NCBI GenBank assembly: GCA_033782935.1 | Contig: JAWQEG010001395.1 | Span: 32,501 to 96,500, forward strand | Length of the DNA: 64,000 nucleotides | From: Petrolisthes cinctipes | Lineage: Eukaryota > Arthropoda > Malacostraca > Decapoda > Porcellanidae | Reading direction: 5' to 3' | Part shown: piece after piece, positions 52,354 to 64,000 of the stretch | How positions within the stretch are numbered: position 1 is the stretch's first letter | How the letters are laid out: each line of letters begins with the position of its first letter | The notes under the pieces: generated by a model | Database searches by the model: none | Seen by the model: only the letters and a program-made list of their open reading frames with translations | What the model was told of the DNA's origin: nothing | Program-made: the position numbers and the translations under genes

Positions 52354-55300
52354 GAGTAGGCATGTACAGATCGCTTCTGGGACCCAAAAATATCGAATTT
52401 TCGGGTGTTTTGAGCCTGAATTTGGGATATAAACGGGTACAGAAGATGCATACACATATTGACTTTGTGCAACTAAAATGTAGATTTTCAGCATGTTTTG
52501 GGCCTGTATTTTGAAAATACTCTAACACGGAGTAGGCATGTACAGATCGCTTCTGGGACCCAAAAATATCGAATTTTCGGGTGTTTTGAGTCTGAATTTG
52601 AAATATAAACGGGTACAGAAGATAAATGCACATATCGACTTTGGGCACCTAAAATGTCGATTTTTAGCATGTTTTGGGCCCATATCTTCAATATATTCTA
52701 GCACTGAGTAGGCATGTACAGATCGCTTCTGGGACCAAAAAACATCGAATTTTCGGGTGTTTTGAGCTCGAATTTGAGATATAAACGGGTACAGAAGATG
52801 CATGCACATATCGACTTTGGACACCTAAAATATCGATTTTTAGCATGTTTTTAGCCTATATTTTGAAAACATTCTAGCAATGAGTAGGCATATACAGATC
52901 GCTTCTGGGACCCAAAAATTTGGAATTTTCGAGTGTTTTTGAGCCTGAATTTGGGATATAAACGGATACAGAAGACGAATACACATATTGACTTTGTGCA
53001 CCTAAAATGTAGATTTTCAGCATGTTTTGGGCCTGTATTTTGAAAATACTCTAACACGGAGTAGGCATGTACAGATCGCTTCTGGGAACCAAAAATATCG
53101 AATTTTCGGGTGTTTTGAGCCTGAATTTGAGATATAAACGGGTACTAAAGATGCATGCACATATCGACTTTTTGAACCTAAAATATCGATTTTGATTATG
53201 TTTTGGGTCTGTATCTTGAAAACATTCTAGCAAGGAGTAGGCATGTACAGATCGCTTTTGTGACCCAAAAATATCGAATTTTCGTGTGTTTTAAACCTGA
53301 ATTTGGGATGTAAACGGGTACAGAAGATGCATGCACATATCGACTTTGGGAACCCAAAATATCGATTTTGAGTATGTTTCGGGCCTGTATTTTGAAAATA
53401 CTCTATCACGGAGTAGGCATCTACAGATCGCTTCTGGTACACAAAAATATTGAATTTTTGGGTGTTTTGAGCCTGAATTTGGGAAATAAACGGGTACAGA
53501 AGATGCATACACATATTGACTTTAGGCACCTAAAATATCGATTTTCAGCATGTTTTGGGCCTGTATATTGAAAAAACTCTAACACAGAGTAGGCATGTAC
53601 AGATCGCTACTGGGACCCAAAAATATCGAATTTTCGGGAGTTTTGAGCCTGAATTTAAGATATAAAGGGTACAGAAGATGTATGCACATTTTGACTTTTG
53701 GCACCCAAAATATCGATTTTCAGCATGTTTTGGGCCTGTATTTTGAAAATACTCTAACACGGAGTAGGCATGTACAGATCGCTTCTGGGACCCAAAAATA
53801 TCGAATTTTCAGGTGTTTTGAGCCTGAATTTGAGATATAAACGAGTACAGAAGATGCATGCACATATCGACTTTGGGCACCTAAAATATCGATTTTTAGC
53901 ATGTTTTTAGCCTATATTTTGAAAACATTCTAGCACTGACTAGGCATGTACAAATCGCTTCTGGGACTCAAAAATATGGAATTTTCGGGTGTTTTGAGCC
54001 TGAATTTGGGATATAAACGGGTACAGAAGATGCATACACATATTGACTTTGTGCACCTAAAATGTAGATTTTCAGCTTGTTTTGGTCCAGTATTTTAAAA
54101 ATACTCTAACACGGAGTAGGCATGTACAGATCGCTTCTGGGACCCAAAAATATCGAATTTTCGGGTGTTTTGAGCCTGAATTTGAGATATAAACGGGTAC
54201 AGAAGATGAATGCACATATCGACTTTGGGCACCTAAAATGTCGATTTTTAGCATGTTTTGGGCCCATATCTTCAATATATTCTAGCACTGAGTAGGCATG
54301 TACAGATCGCTTCTGGAACCCAAAAATATCGAATTTTCGGGTGTTTTGAGCCTGAATTTGAGATATAAACGGGTACAGAAGATGAATGCACATATCGACT
54401 TTGGGCACCTAAGATGTCGATTTTTATTATGTTTTGGGCCCATATCTTCAATATATTCTAGCACTGAGTAGGCATGTACAGATCGCTTCTGGGACCCAAA
54501 AATATCGAATTTTAGGGGGTTTTGAGCCTGAATTTAAGATATAAACGGGTACAGAAGATACATGAACATATCGACTTTGGGCACCTAAAATATCGATTTT
54601 CAGCATGTTTTGGGCCTGTAATTTTAAAATACTCTAACAGGGAGTAGGCATGTACAGATCGCTTCTGGGACCCAAAAATATCGAATTTTCGGGTGTTTTG
54701 AGCCTGAATTTGGGATATAAACGGGTACAGAAGATGCATACACATATTGACTTTGTGCAACTAAAATGTAGATTTTCAGCATGTTTTGGGCCTGTATTTT
54801 GAAAATACTCTAACACGGAGTAGGCATGTACAGATCGCTTCTGGGACCCAAAAATATCGAATTTTCGGGTGTTTTGAGTCTGAATTTGAAATATAAACGG
54901 GTACAGAAGATAAATGCACATATCGACTTTGGGCACCTAAAATGTCGATTTTTAGCATGTTTTGGGCCCATATCTTCAATATATTCTAGCACTGAGTAGG
55001 CATGTACAGATCGCTTCTGGGACCAAAAAACATCGAATTTTCGGGTGTTTTGAGCTCGAATTTGAGATATAAACGGGTACAGAAGATGCATGCACATATC
55101 GACTTTGGACACCTAAAATATCGATTTTTAGCATGTTTTTAGCCTATATTTTGAAAACATTCTAGCAATGAGTAGGCATATACAGATCGCTTCTGGGACC
55201 CAAAAATTTGGAATTTTCGAGTGTTTTTGAGCCTGAATTTGGGATATAAACGGATACAGAAGACGAATACACATATTGACTTTGTGCACCTAAAATGTAG

Positions 55301-56929
55301 ATTTTCAGCATGTTTTGGGCCTGTATTTTGAAAATACTCTAACACGGAGTAGGCATGTACAGATCGCTTCTGGGAACCAAAAATATCGAATTTTCGGGTG
55401 TTTTGAGCCTGAATTTGAGATATAAACGGGTACTAAAGATGCATGCACATATCGACTTTTTGAACCTAAAATATCGATTTTGATTATGTTTTGGGTCTGT
55501 ATCTTGAAAACATTCTAGCAAGGAGTAGGCATGTACAGATCGCTTTTGTGACCCAAAAATATCGAATTTTCGTGTGTTTTAAACCTGAATTTGGGATGTA
55601 AACGGGTACAGAAGATGCATGCACATATCGACTTTGGGAACCCAAAATATCGATTTTGAGTATGTTTCGGGCCTGTATTTTGAAAATACTCTATCACGGA
55701 GTAGGCATCTACAGATCGCTTCTGGTACACAAAAATATTGAATTTTTGGGTGTTTTGAGCCTGAATTTGGGAAATAAACGGGTACAGAAGATGCATACAC
55801 ATATTGACTTTAGGCACCTAAAATATCGATTTTCAGCATGTTTTGGGCCTGTATATTGAAAAAACTCTAACACAGAGTAGGCATGTACAGATCGCTACTG
55901 GGACCCAAAAATATCGAATTTTCGGGAGTTTTGAGCCTGAATTTAAGATATAAAGGGTACAGAAGATGTATGCACATTTTGACTTTTGGCACCCAAAATA
56001 TCGATTTTCAGCATGTTTTGGGCCTGTATTTTGAAAATACTCTAACACGGAGTAGGCATGTACAGATCGCTTCTGGGACCCAAAAATATCGAATTTTCAG
56101 GTGTTTTGAGCCTGAATTTGAGATATAAACGAGTACAGAAGATGCATGCACATATCGACTTTGGGCACCTAAAATATCGATTTTTAGCATGTTTTTAGCC
56201 TATATTTTGAAAACATTCTAGCACTGACTAGGCATGTACAAATCGCTTCTGGGACTCAAAAATATGGAATTTTCGGGTGTTTTGAGCCTGAATTTGGGAT
56301 ATAAACGGGTACAGAAGATGCATACACATATTGACTTTGTGCACCTAAAATGTAGATTTTCAGCTTGTTTTGGTCCAGTATTTTAAAAATACTCTAACAC
56401 GGAGTAGGCATGTACAGATCGCTTCTGGGACCCAAAAATATCGAATTTTCGAGTGTTTTGAGCCTGAATTTGAGATATAAACGGGTACAGAAGATGAATG
56501 CACATATCGACTTTGGGCACCTAAAATGTCGATTTTTAGCATGTTTTGGGCCCATATCTTCAATATATTCTAGCACTGAGTAGGCATGTACAGATCGCTT
56601 CTGGAACCCAAAAATATCGAATTTTCGGGTGTTTTGAGCCTGAATTTGAGATATAAACGGGTACAGAAGATGAATGCACATATCGACTTTGGGCACCTAA
56701 GATGTCGATTTTTATTATGTTTTGGGCCCATATCTTCAATATATTCTAGCACTGAGTAGGCATGTACAGATCGCTTCTGGGACCCAAAAATATCGAATTT
56801 TAGGGGGTTTTGAGCCTGAATTTAAGATATAAACGGGTACAGAAGATACATGAACATATCGACTTTGGGCACCTAAAATATCGATTTTCAGCATGTTTTG
56901 GGCCTGTAATTTTAAAATACTCTAACAGG
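52354..56929 (+). repeat. 13-monomer (2,288-bp) tandem duplication, two copies
   Basis: The copies are 52,354-54,641 and 54,642-56,929, exactly 13 x 176 bp apart. The junction monomer follows a 45,100-like sequence (CTGTAATTTTAAAATAC, CTAACAGGGAG) up to 54,641. It then follows the 52,354 series, the switch lying within the 40-bp tract 54,642-54,681 shared by both. The duplication is absent from the first 9.5-kb copy, so it arose after the 9.5-kb event. Confidence 0.9.
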
Positions 56930-58163
56930 GAGTAGGCATGTACAGATCGCTTCTGGGACCCAAAAATATGGAATTTTCGGGTGTTTTGAGCTTGAATTTG
57001 AGATATAAACGGGTACAGAAGATCCATGCACATATCGACTTTGGGCACCTAAAATATCGATTTTCAGCATATTTTGGGCCTGTATTTTGAAAATACTCTA
57101 ACACGGAGTAGGCACGTACAGATCACTTCTGGGACCCAAAAATATTGAATTTTCGGGTGTTTTGAGCCTGAATTTGAGATATAAACAGGTACAGAAGATT
57201 AATGCACATATCGACTTTGGGCACCTAAAATGTCGATTTTTAGCATGTTTTGGGCCCATATCTTCAATATATTCTAGCACTGAGTAGGCATGTACAGATC
57301 GCTTCTGGGACCAAAAAATATCGAATTTTCGGGGGTTTTGAGCCTGAATTTGGGAAATAAACGGGTACTGAAGATGCATACACTTATTGACTTTGGGCAC
57401 CTAAAATATCGATTTTCAGCATGTTTTGGGCCTGTATATTGAAAATACTCTAACACGGAGTAGGCATGTACAGATCGCTTCTGGGACCCAAAAATATCGA
57501 ATTTTCGGGTGTTTTGAGCCTAAATTTGAGATATAAACGGGTACAGAAGATGCATGCACATATCGACTTTGGGCACCTAAAATATCGATTTTTAGCATGA
57601 TTTGGGCCCATATATTGAAAAAATTCTAGCACTGAGTAGGCATGTACAGATCGCTTCTGGGACCCAAAAATATCGAATTTTCGGGAGTTTTGAGCCTGAA
57701 TTTGAGATATAAACGGGTACAGAAGATGAATGCACATATCGACTTTGGGCACCCAAAATATCGATTTTCAGCATGTTTTGGGCCTGTATTTTGAAAATAC
57801 TCTAACACGGAGTAGGCATGTAGAGATCGCTTCTGGGACCCAAAAATATCGAATTTTCGGGTGTTTTGAGCCTGAATTTGAGATATAAACGGGTACAGAA
57901 GATAAATGCACATATCGACTTTGGGCACCTAAAATGTCGATTTTTAGCATGTTTTGGGCCCATATCTTCAATATATTCTAGCACTGAGTAGGCATGTACA
58001 GATCGCTTCTGGGACCAAAAAATATCGCATTTTCGGGGGTTTTGAGCCTGAATTTGGGAAATAAACGGGTACTGAAGATTCATACACTTATTGACTTTGG
58101 GCACCTAAAATATCGATTTTCAGCATGTTTTGGGTCTGTATATTGAAAATACTCTAACACGGA

Positions 58164-61100
58164 GTAGGCATGTACAGATCGCTTCTGGGACCCAAAAATA
58201 TCGAATTTTCGGGTGTTTTGAGCCTGAATTTGAGATATAAACGGGTAAAGAAGATGCATGCACATATCGACTTTGGGCACCTAAAATATCGATTTTTAGC
58301 ATGATTTGGGCCCATATATTGATAAAATTCTAGCACTGAGTAGGCATGTACAGATCGCTTCTGGGACCCAAAAATATCGAATTTTCGGGAGTTTTGAGCC
58401 TGAATTTGAGATATAAACGGGTACAGAAGATGCATGCACATATCGACTTTGGGCACCTAAAATATCGATTTTCAACATGTTTTGGGCCTGTATTTTGAAA
58501 ATACTCTAACACGGAGTAAGCATGTACAGATCGCTTCTGGGACCCAAAAATATCGAATTTTCGGGTATTTTGAGCCTGAATTTGAGATATAAACGGGTAC
58601 AGAAGATGCATGCACATATCGACTTTGGGCACCTAAAATATCGATTTTCATCATGTTTTGGGCCTGTATATTGAAAATACTCTAACACGGAGTAGGCATG
58701 TACAGATCGCTTCTGGTACCAAAAAATATTGAATTTTCGGGTGTTTTGAGCCTGAATTTGAGATATAAACGGGTACTGAAGATGCATGCACATATCGACT
58801 TTTTGAACCTAAAATATCGATTTTGATTATGTTTTGGGTCTGTATCTTGAAAACATTCTAGCAAGGAGTAGGCATGTACAGATCGCTTCTGTGACCCAAA
58901 AATATCGAATTTTCGTGTGTTTTAAACCTGAATTTGGGATGTAAACGGGTACAGAAGATGCATGCACATATCGACTTTGGGCACCCAAAATATCGATTTT
59001 GAGTATGTTTCGGGCCTGTATTTTGAAAATACTCTATCACGAAGTAGGCATGTACAGATCGCTTCTGGGACCTAAAAATATCGAATTTTCGGGTGTTTTG
59101 AGCCTGAATTTAAGATATAAACGGGTACAGAAGATGTATGCACATTTTGACTTTTGGCACCCAAAATATCGATTTTCAGCATGTTTTGGGCCTGTATTTT
59201 GAAAATACTCTAACACGGAGTAGGCATGTACAGATCGCTTCTGGGACCCAAAAATATCGAATTTTCGTGTGTTTTGAGCCTGAATTTGAGATATAAACGG
59301 GTACAGAAGATGCATACACATATTGACTTTGTGCACCTAAAATATTAATTTTTAGCATGTTTTAGGCCTGTATTTTAAAAATACTCTAACACGGAGTAGG
59401 CATGTACAGATCGCTTCTGGGACCCAAAAATATCGAATTTTCGGGTGTTTTGAGCCTGAATTTGAAATATAAACGGGTACAGAAGATGAATGCACATATC
59501 GACTTTGGGCACCTAAAATGTCGATTTTTAGCATGTTTTGGGCTATATCTTCATTATATTCTAGCACTGAGTAGGCATGTACAGATCGCTTCTGGGACCA
59601 AAAAACATCGAATTTTCGGGTGTTTTGAGCCTGAATATGAGATATAAACGGGTACAGAAGATGCATGCACATATCGACTTTGGACACCTAAAATATCGAT
59701 TTTGATTATGTTTTGGGCCTGTATCTTGAAAACATTCTAGCAAGGAGTAGGCATGTACAGATCGCTTCTGTGACCCAAAAATATCGAATTTTCGTGTGTT
59801 TTAAACCTGAATTTGGGATGTAAACGGGTACAGAAGATGCATGCACATATCGACTTTGGGCACCCAAAATATCGATTTTGAGCATGTTTCGGGCCTGTAT
59901 TTTGAAAATACTCTATCACGGAGTAGGCATCTACAGATCGCTTCTGGTACACAAAAATATTGAATTTTCGGTTGTTTTGTGTCTGAATTTGGGAAATAAA
60001 CGGGTACAGAAGATGCATACACATATTGTCTTTGGGCGCCTAAAATATCGATTTTCAGCATGTGTTGTGCCTGTATTTTGAAAATACTCTAACACGGAGT
60101 AGGCATGTACAGATCGCTTCTGGGACCCAAAAATATTGAATTTTAGGGTGTTTTGAGCCTGAATTTGAGATATAAACGGGTACAGAAGATGCATGCACAT
60201 ATCGACTTTGGGCACCTAAATTATCGATTTTCAGCATGTTTTGGGCCTGTATTTTGAAAATACTCTTACACGGAGTAGGCATGTACAGATCGCTTCTGGG
60301 ACCCAAAAATATCGAATTTTCAGGTGTTTTGAGCCTGAATTTGAGATATAAACGGGTACAGAAGATGCATGCACATATCGACTTTGGGCACCTAAAATAT
60401 CGATTTTTAGCATGTTTTTAGCCTATATTTTGAAAACATTCTAGCACTGAGTAGGCATGTACAGATCGCTTCTGGGACAAAAAAAAATGTAATTTTCGGG
60501 TGTTTTGAGCCTGAATTTGGGATATAAACGGGTACAGAAGATGCATACACATATTGACTTTGTGCACCTAAAATGTTGATTTTCAGCATGTTTTGGGCCT
60601 GTATTTTGAAAATACTCTAACACGGAGTAGGCATGTACAGATCGCTTCTGGGACCCAAAAATATCGAATTTTCGGGTGTTTTGAGCCTGAATTTGAAATA
60701 TAAACGGGTACAGAAGATGAATGCACATATCGACTTTGGGCACCTAAAATGTCGATTTTTAGCATGTTTTGGGCTATATCTTCAATATATTCAAGCACTG
60801 AGTAGGCATGTACAGATCGCTTCTGGGACCAAAAAACATCGAATTTTCGGGTGTTTTGAGCCTGAATATGAGATATAAACGGGTACAGAAGATGCATGCA
60901 CATATCGACTTTGGACACCTAAAATATCGATTTTGATTATGTTTTGGGTCTGTATCTTGAAAACATTCTAGCAAGGAGTAGGCATGTACAGATTGCTTCT
61001 GTGACCAAAAAATATCGAATTTTCGTGTGTTTTAAACCTGAATTTGGGATATAAACGGATACAGAAGATGCATACACATATTGACTTTGTGCACCTAAAA

Positions 61101-63214
61101 TATAGATTTTCAGCATGTTATGGGCCTGTATTTTAAAAATACTCTAACACGGAGTAGGCATGTACAGATCGCTTCTGGGACCAAAAAACATCGAATTTTC
61201 GGGTGTTTTGAGCCTGAATTTGAGATATAAACGGGTACAGAAGATGCATGCACATATCGACTTTGGACACATTAAATATCGATTTTTAGCATGTTTTGAG
61301 CCTATATTTTGAAAACATTCTAGCACTGAGTAGGCATGTACAGATCGCTTCTGGGACCCAAAAATATCGAATTTTCGGGTGTTTTGAGCCTGAATTTGAG
61401 ATATAAACGGGTAAAGAAGATGCATGCACATATCGACTTTGGGCACCTAAAATATCGATTTTTAGCATGATTTGGGCCCATATATTGATAAAATTCTAGC
61501 ACTGAGTAGGCATGTACAGATCGCTTCTGGGACCCAAAAATATCGAATTTTCGGGAGTTTTGAGCCTGAATTTGAGATATAAACGGGTACAGAAGATGCA
61601 TGCACATATCGACTTTGGGCACCTAAAATATCGATTTTCAACATGTTTTGGGCCTGTATTTTGAAAATTCTCTAACACGGAGTAAGCATGTACAGATCGC
61701 TTCTGGGACCCAAAAATATCGAATTTTCGGGTATTTTGAGCCTGAATTTGAGATATAAACGGGTACAGAAGATGCATGCACATATCGACTTTGGGCACCT
61801 AAAATATCGATTTTCATCATGTTTTGGGCCTGTATATTGAAAATACTCTAACACGGAGTAGGCATGTACAGATCGCTTCTGGTACCAAAAAATATTGAAT
61901 TTTCGGGTGTTTTGAGCCTGAATTTGAGATATAAACGGGTACTGAAGATGCATGCACATATCGACTTTTTGAACCTAAAATATCGATTTTGATTATGTTT
62001 TGGGTCTGTATCTTGAAAACATTCTAGCAAGGAGTAGGCATGTACAGATCGCTTCTGTGACCCAAAAATATCGAATTTTCGTGTGTTTTAAACCTGAATT
62101 TGGGATATAAACGGGTACAGAAGATGCATGCACATATCGACTTTGGGCACCCAAAATATCGATTTTGAGTATGTTTCGGGCCTGTATTTTGAAAATACTC
62201 TATCACGAAGTAGGCATGTACAGATCGCTTCTGGGACCTAAAAATATCGAATTTTCGGGTGTTTTGAGCCTGAATTTAAGATATAAACGGGTACAGAAGA
62301 TGTATGCACATTTTGACTTTTGGCACCCAAAATATCGATTTTCAGCATGTTTTGGGCCTGTATTTTGAAAATACTCTAACACGGAGTAGGCATGTACAGA
62401 TCGCTTCTGGGACCCAAAAATATCGAATTTTCGGGTGTTTTGAGCCTGAATTTGAGATATAAACGGGTACAGAAGATGCATACACATATTGACTTTGTGC
62501 ACCTAAAATATTAATTTTTAGCATGTTTTAGGCCTGTATTTTAAAAATACTCTAACACGGAGTAGGCATGTACAGATCGCTTCTGGGACCCAAAAATATC
62601 GAATTTTCGGGTGTTTTGAGCCTGAATTTGAAATATAAACGGGTACAGAAGATGAATGCACATATCGACTTTGGGCACCTAAAATGTCGATTTTTAGCAT
62701 GTTTTGGGCTATATCTTCATTATATTCTAGCACTGAGTAGGCATGTACAGATCGCTTCTGGGACCAAAAAACATCGAATTTTCGGGTGTTTTGAGCCTGA
62801 ATATGAGATATAAACGGGTACAGAAGATGCATGCACATATCGACTTTGGACACCTAAAATATCGATTTTGATTATGTTTTGGGTCTGTATCTTGAAAACA
62901 TTCTAGCAAGGAGTAGGCATGTACAGATCGCTTCTGTGACCCAAAAATATCGAATTTTCGTGTGTTTTAAACCTGAATTTGGGATGTAAACGGGTACAGA
63001 AGATGCATGCACATATCGACTTTGGGAAGCCAAAATATCGATTTTGAGCATGTTTCGGGCCTGTATTTTGAAAATACTCTATCACGGAGTAGGCATCTAC
63101 AGATCGCTTCTGGTACACAAAAATATTGAATTTTCGGGTGTTTTGTGTCTGAATTTGGGAAATAAACGGGTACAGAAGATGCATACACATATTGTCTTTG
63201 GGCGCCTAAAATAT
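58164..63214 (+). repeat. 18-monomer HOR, second array
   Basis: This is the 9.5-kb duplicate of the first 18-monomer array, displaced by 11,789 bp. The full unit is 58,164-61,329 and the next begins at 61,330. Unlike the first array, the last copy continues past the point where copy 1 is cut, matching x-3166 until about 63,440. Confidence 0.86.
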
Positions 63215-64000
63215 CGATTTTCAGCATGTGTTGTGCCTGTATATTGAAAATACTCTAACACGGAGTAGGCATGTACAGATCGCTTCTGGGACCAAAAAAT
63301 ATCGAATTTTCGGGTGTTTTGAGCCTGAATTTGAGATATAAACGGGTACAGAAGAAGCATGCACATATCGACTTTGGGCACCTAAATTATCGATTTTCAG
63401 CATGTTTTGGGCCTGTATTTTGAAAATACTCTTACACGGAGTAGGCATGTACAGATCGCTTCTGGGACAAAAAAATATGGAATTTTCGGGTGTTTTGAGC
63501 CTGAATTTGGGATATAAACGGGTACAGAAGATGCATACACATATTGACTTTGTGCACCTAAAATGTTGATTTTCAGCATGTTTTGGGCCTGTATTTTGAA
63601 AATACTCTAACACGGAGTAGGCATGTACAGATCGCTTCTGGGACCCAAAAATATCGAAGTTTCGGGTGTTTTGAGCCTGAATTTGAAATATAAACGGGTA
63701 CAGAAGATGAATGCACATATCGACTTTGGGCACCTAAAATGTCGATTTTTAGCATGTTTTGGGCTATATCTTCAATATATTCAAGCACTGAGTAGGCATG
63801 TACAGATCGCTTCTGGGACAAAAAAACATCGAATTTTCGGGTGTTTTGAGCCTGAATATGAGATATAAACGGGTACAGAAGATGCATGCACATATCGACT
63901 TTGGACACCTAAAATATCGATTTTGATTATGTTTTGGGTCTGTATCTTGAAAACATTCTAGCAAGGAGTAGGCATGTACAGATTGCTTCTGTGACCAAAA
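63215..64000 (+). repeat. Continuation of the 18-monomer HOR, one monomer shorter, cut by window end
   Basis: The sequence matches x-3166 to about 63,440 and x-2990 afterwards, so one monomer (176 bp) has been lost relative to about 60,049-61,010. The switch lies in 63,439-63,468 (GAGTAGGCATGTACAG to TCTGGGAC), shared by both parents. The array runs off the window. Confidence 0.82.

Larger units (their letters stand above)
51427..63214 (+). repeat. 9.5-kb tandem duplication, copy 2 (expanded to about 11.8 kb)
   Basis: This copy follows copy 1 monomer by monomer, with a 13-monomer internal tandem duplication at 52,354-56,929. Single-base differences from copy 1 are few in the parts I compared, for example GGCATGGACAG near 42,862 against GGCATGTACAG near 52,362. 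The right end is approximate. Instead of starting a third 9.5-kb copy, the sequence continues with the 18-monomer series. Confidence 0.87.
1..64000 (+). repeat. Tandem satellite array, 176-bp monomer, about 364 copies
   Basis: The whole window is a head-to-tail tandem array. The motif GCATGTTTTG begins monomers at 65, 241, 417 and 593 and keeps recurring about every 176 bases to the end. Each monomer carries the same ordered landmarks: GCATGTTTTG, CTAGCACTGAG or CTAACACGGAG, GGCATGTACAGATCGC, TCTGGGACCC, TATCGAATTTTC, GTGTTTTGAGCC, ATAAACGGGTACAG, GATGCATGCACAT, GACTTTGG and TATCGATTTT. All copies read in the same direction; I saw no inversion and no stretch over about 50 bp that is not satellite. 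The monomer is AT-rich (about 39% GC, hand-counted on a consensus). Length near one nucleosome, array size and HOR structure are typical of centromeric or pericentromeric satellites, but location and species are inference. No coding gene, tRNA, rRNA or mobile element is supported anywhere in the array. Confidence 0.98.

Noticed and set aside
1..64000. CRISPR-like array
   Set aside because: Repeats are contiguous 176-bp units with no unique spacers and no cas genes. The structure is eukaryotic satellite.
1..64000. CENP-B box
   Set aside because: The TTCGGGTGTTTTGAG segment begins like the motif but lacks the required A and the distal CGGG. The reverse strand of the consensus also fails.
1..64000. 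Assignment to a known 170-180 bp plant or animal satellite by length
   Set aside because: Several unrelated families share this length. I do not recognise the sequence, so a family or species name would be a guess. A search of the consensus against a satellite database would decide it.
1..64000. Telomeric or microsatellite tracts
   Set aside because: No tandem TTTAGGG- or TTAGGG-type repeats and no long mono-, di- or trinucleotide runs beyond short A or T homopolymers within monomers.

Overview
The whole 64,000-base window is satellite DNA. It is one uninterrupted head-to-tail array of a roughly 176-bp monomer, about 364 copies, all in the same orientation. The array runs off both ends of the window. 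I found no gene, RNA gene, transposon, CRISPR array, microsatellite block or telomeric tract in it. The unit length (close to one nucleosome), array size and higher-order repeat (HOR) organisation point to a eukaryotic centromeric, pericentromeric or other heterochromatic satellite. Nothing in the sequence lets me name the species, and I do not recognise the monomer as a named family. A hand count on a hand-built consensus gives 68 G+C in 176 bases (about 39%).

The array is hierarchical. (1) The 176-bp monomer is itself an old duplication: its two 88-bp halves align without gaps at 60 of 88 positions in the consensus. (2) Monomers fall into recurring sequence variants. (3) Ordered series of variants are repeated as HORs, and these are further duplicated in nested fashion. 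Every large repeat offset I measured is a whole number of 176-bp units within a few bases (7, 12, 13, 18, 20, 25, 31, 34 and 54 monomers).

Layout. Block A (1 to about 20,400) is a homogenised HOR domain. The same 0-phase point recurs at 1, 4396, 10375 and 13895, giving units of 25, 34 and 20 monomers that differ by loss of whole monomers, followed by a mosaic tail with a 12-monomer duplication. Block B (about 20,400 to 31,900) is visibly more divergent. It has irregular monomers with internal deletions of 11 to 40 bp, T-rich variants, a diverged duplication of about 3.5 kb and a 7-monomer duplication. A transition (about 31,900 to 33,664) carries diverged versions of block C variants. Block C (33,665 to 64,000) is a second homogenised domain with a different variant set. 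It contains a 31-monomer tandem duplication, then a 54-monomer (9.5 kb) duplication. The second 9.5-kb copy holds a further 13-monomer duplication, and both copies carry an 18-monomer repeat. Several duplication and deletion junctions can be placed inside hybrid monomers to within 7 to 40 bp.

All open reading frames here are by-products of the repeat. They recur at the monomer period in several overlapping frames and are not annotated as genes. Repeat offsets were found by matching landmark variants and conceptual translations by eye, not by computed alignment. Boundaries marked 'about' may be off by up to one monomer.
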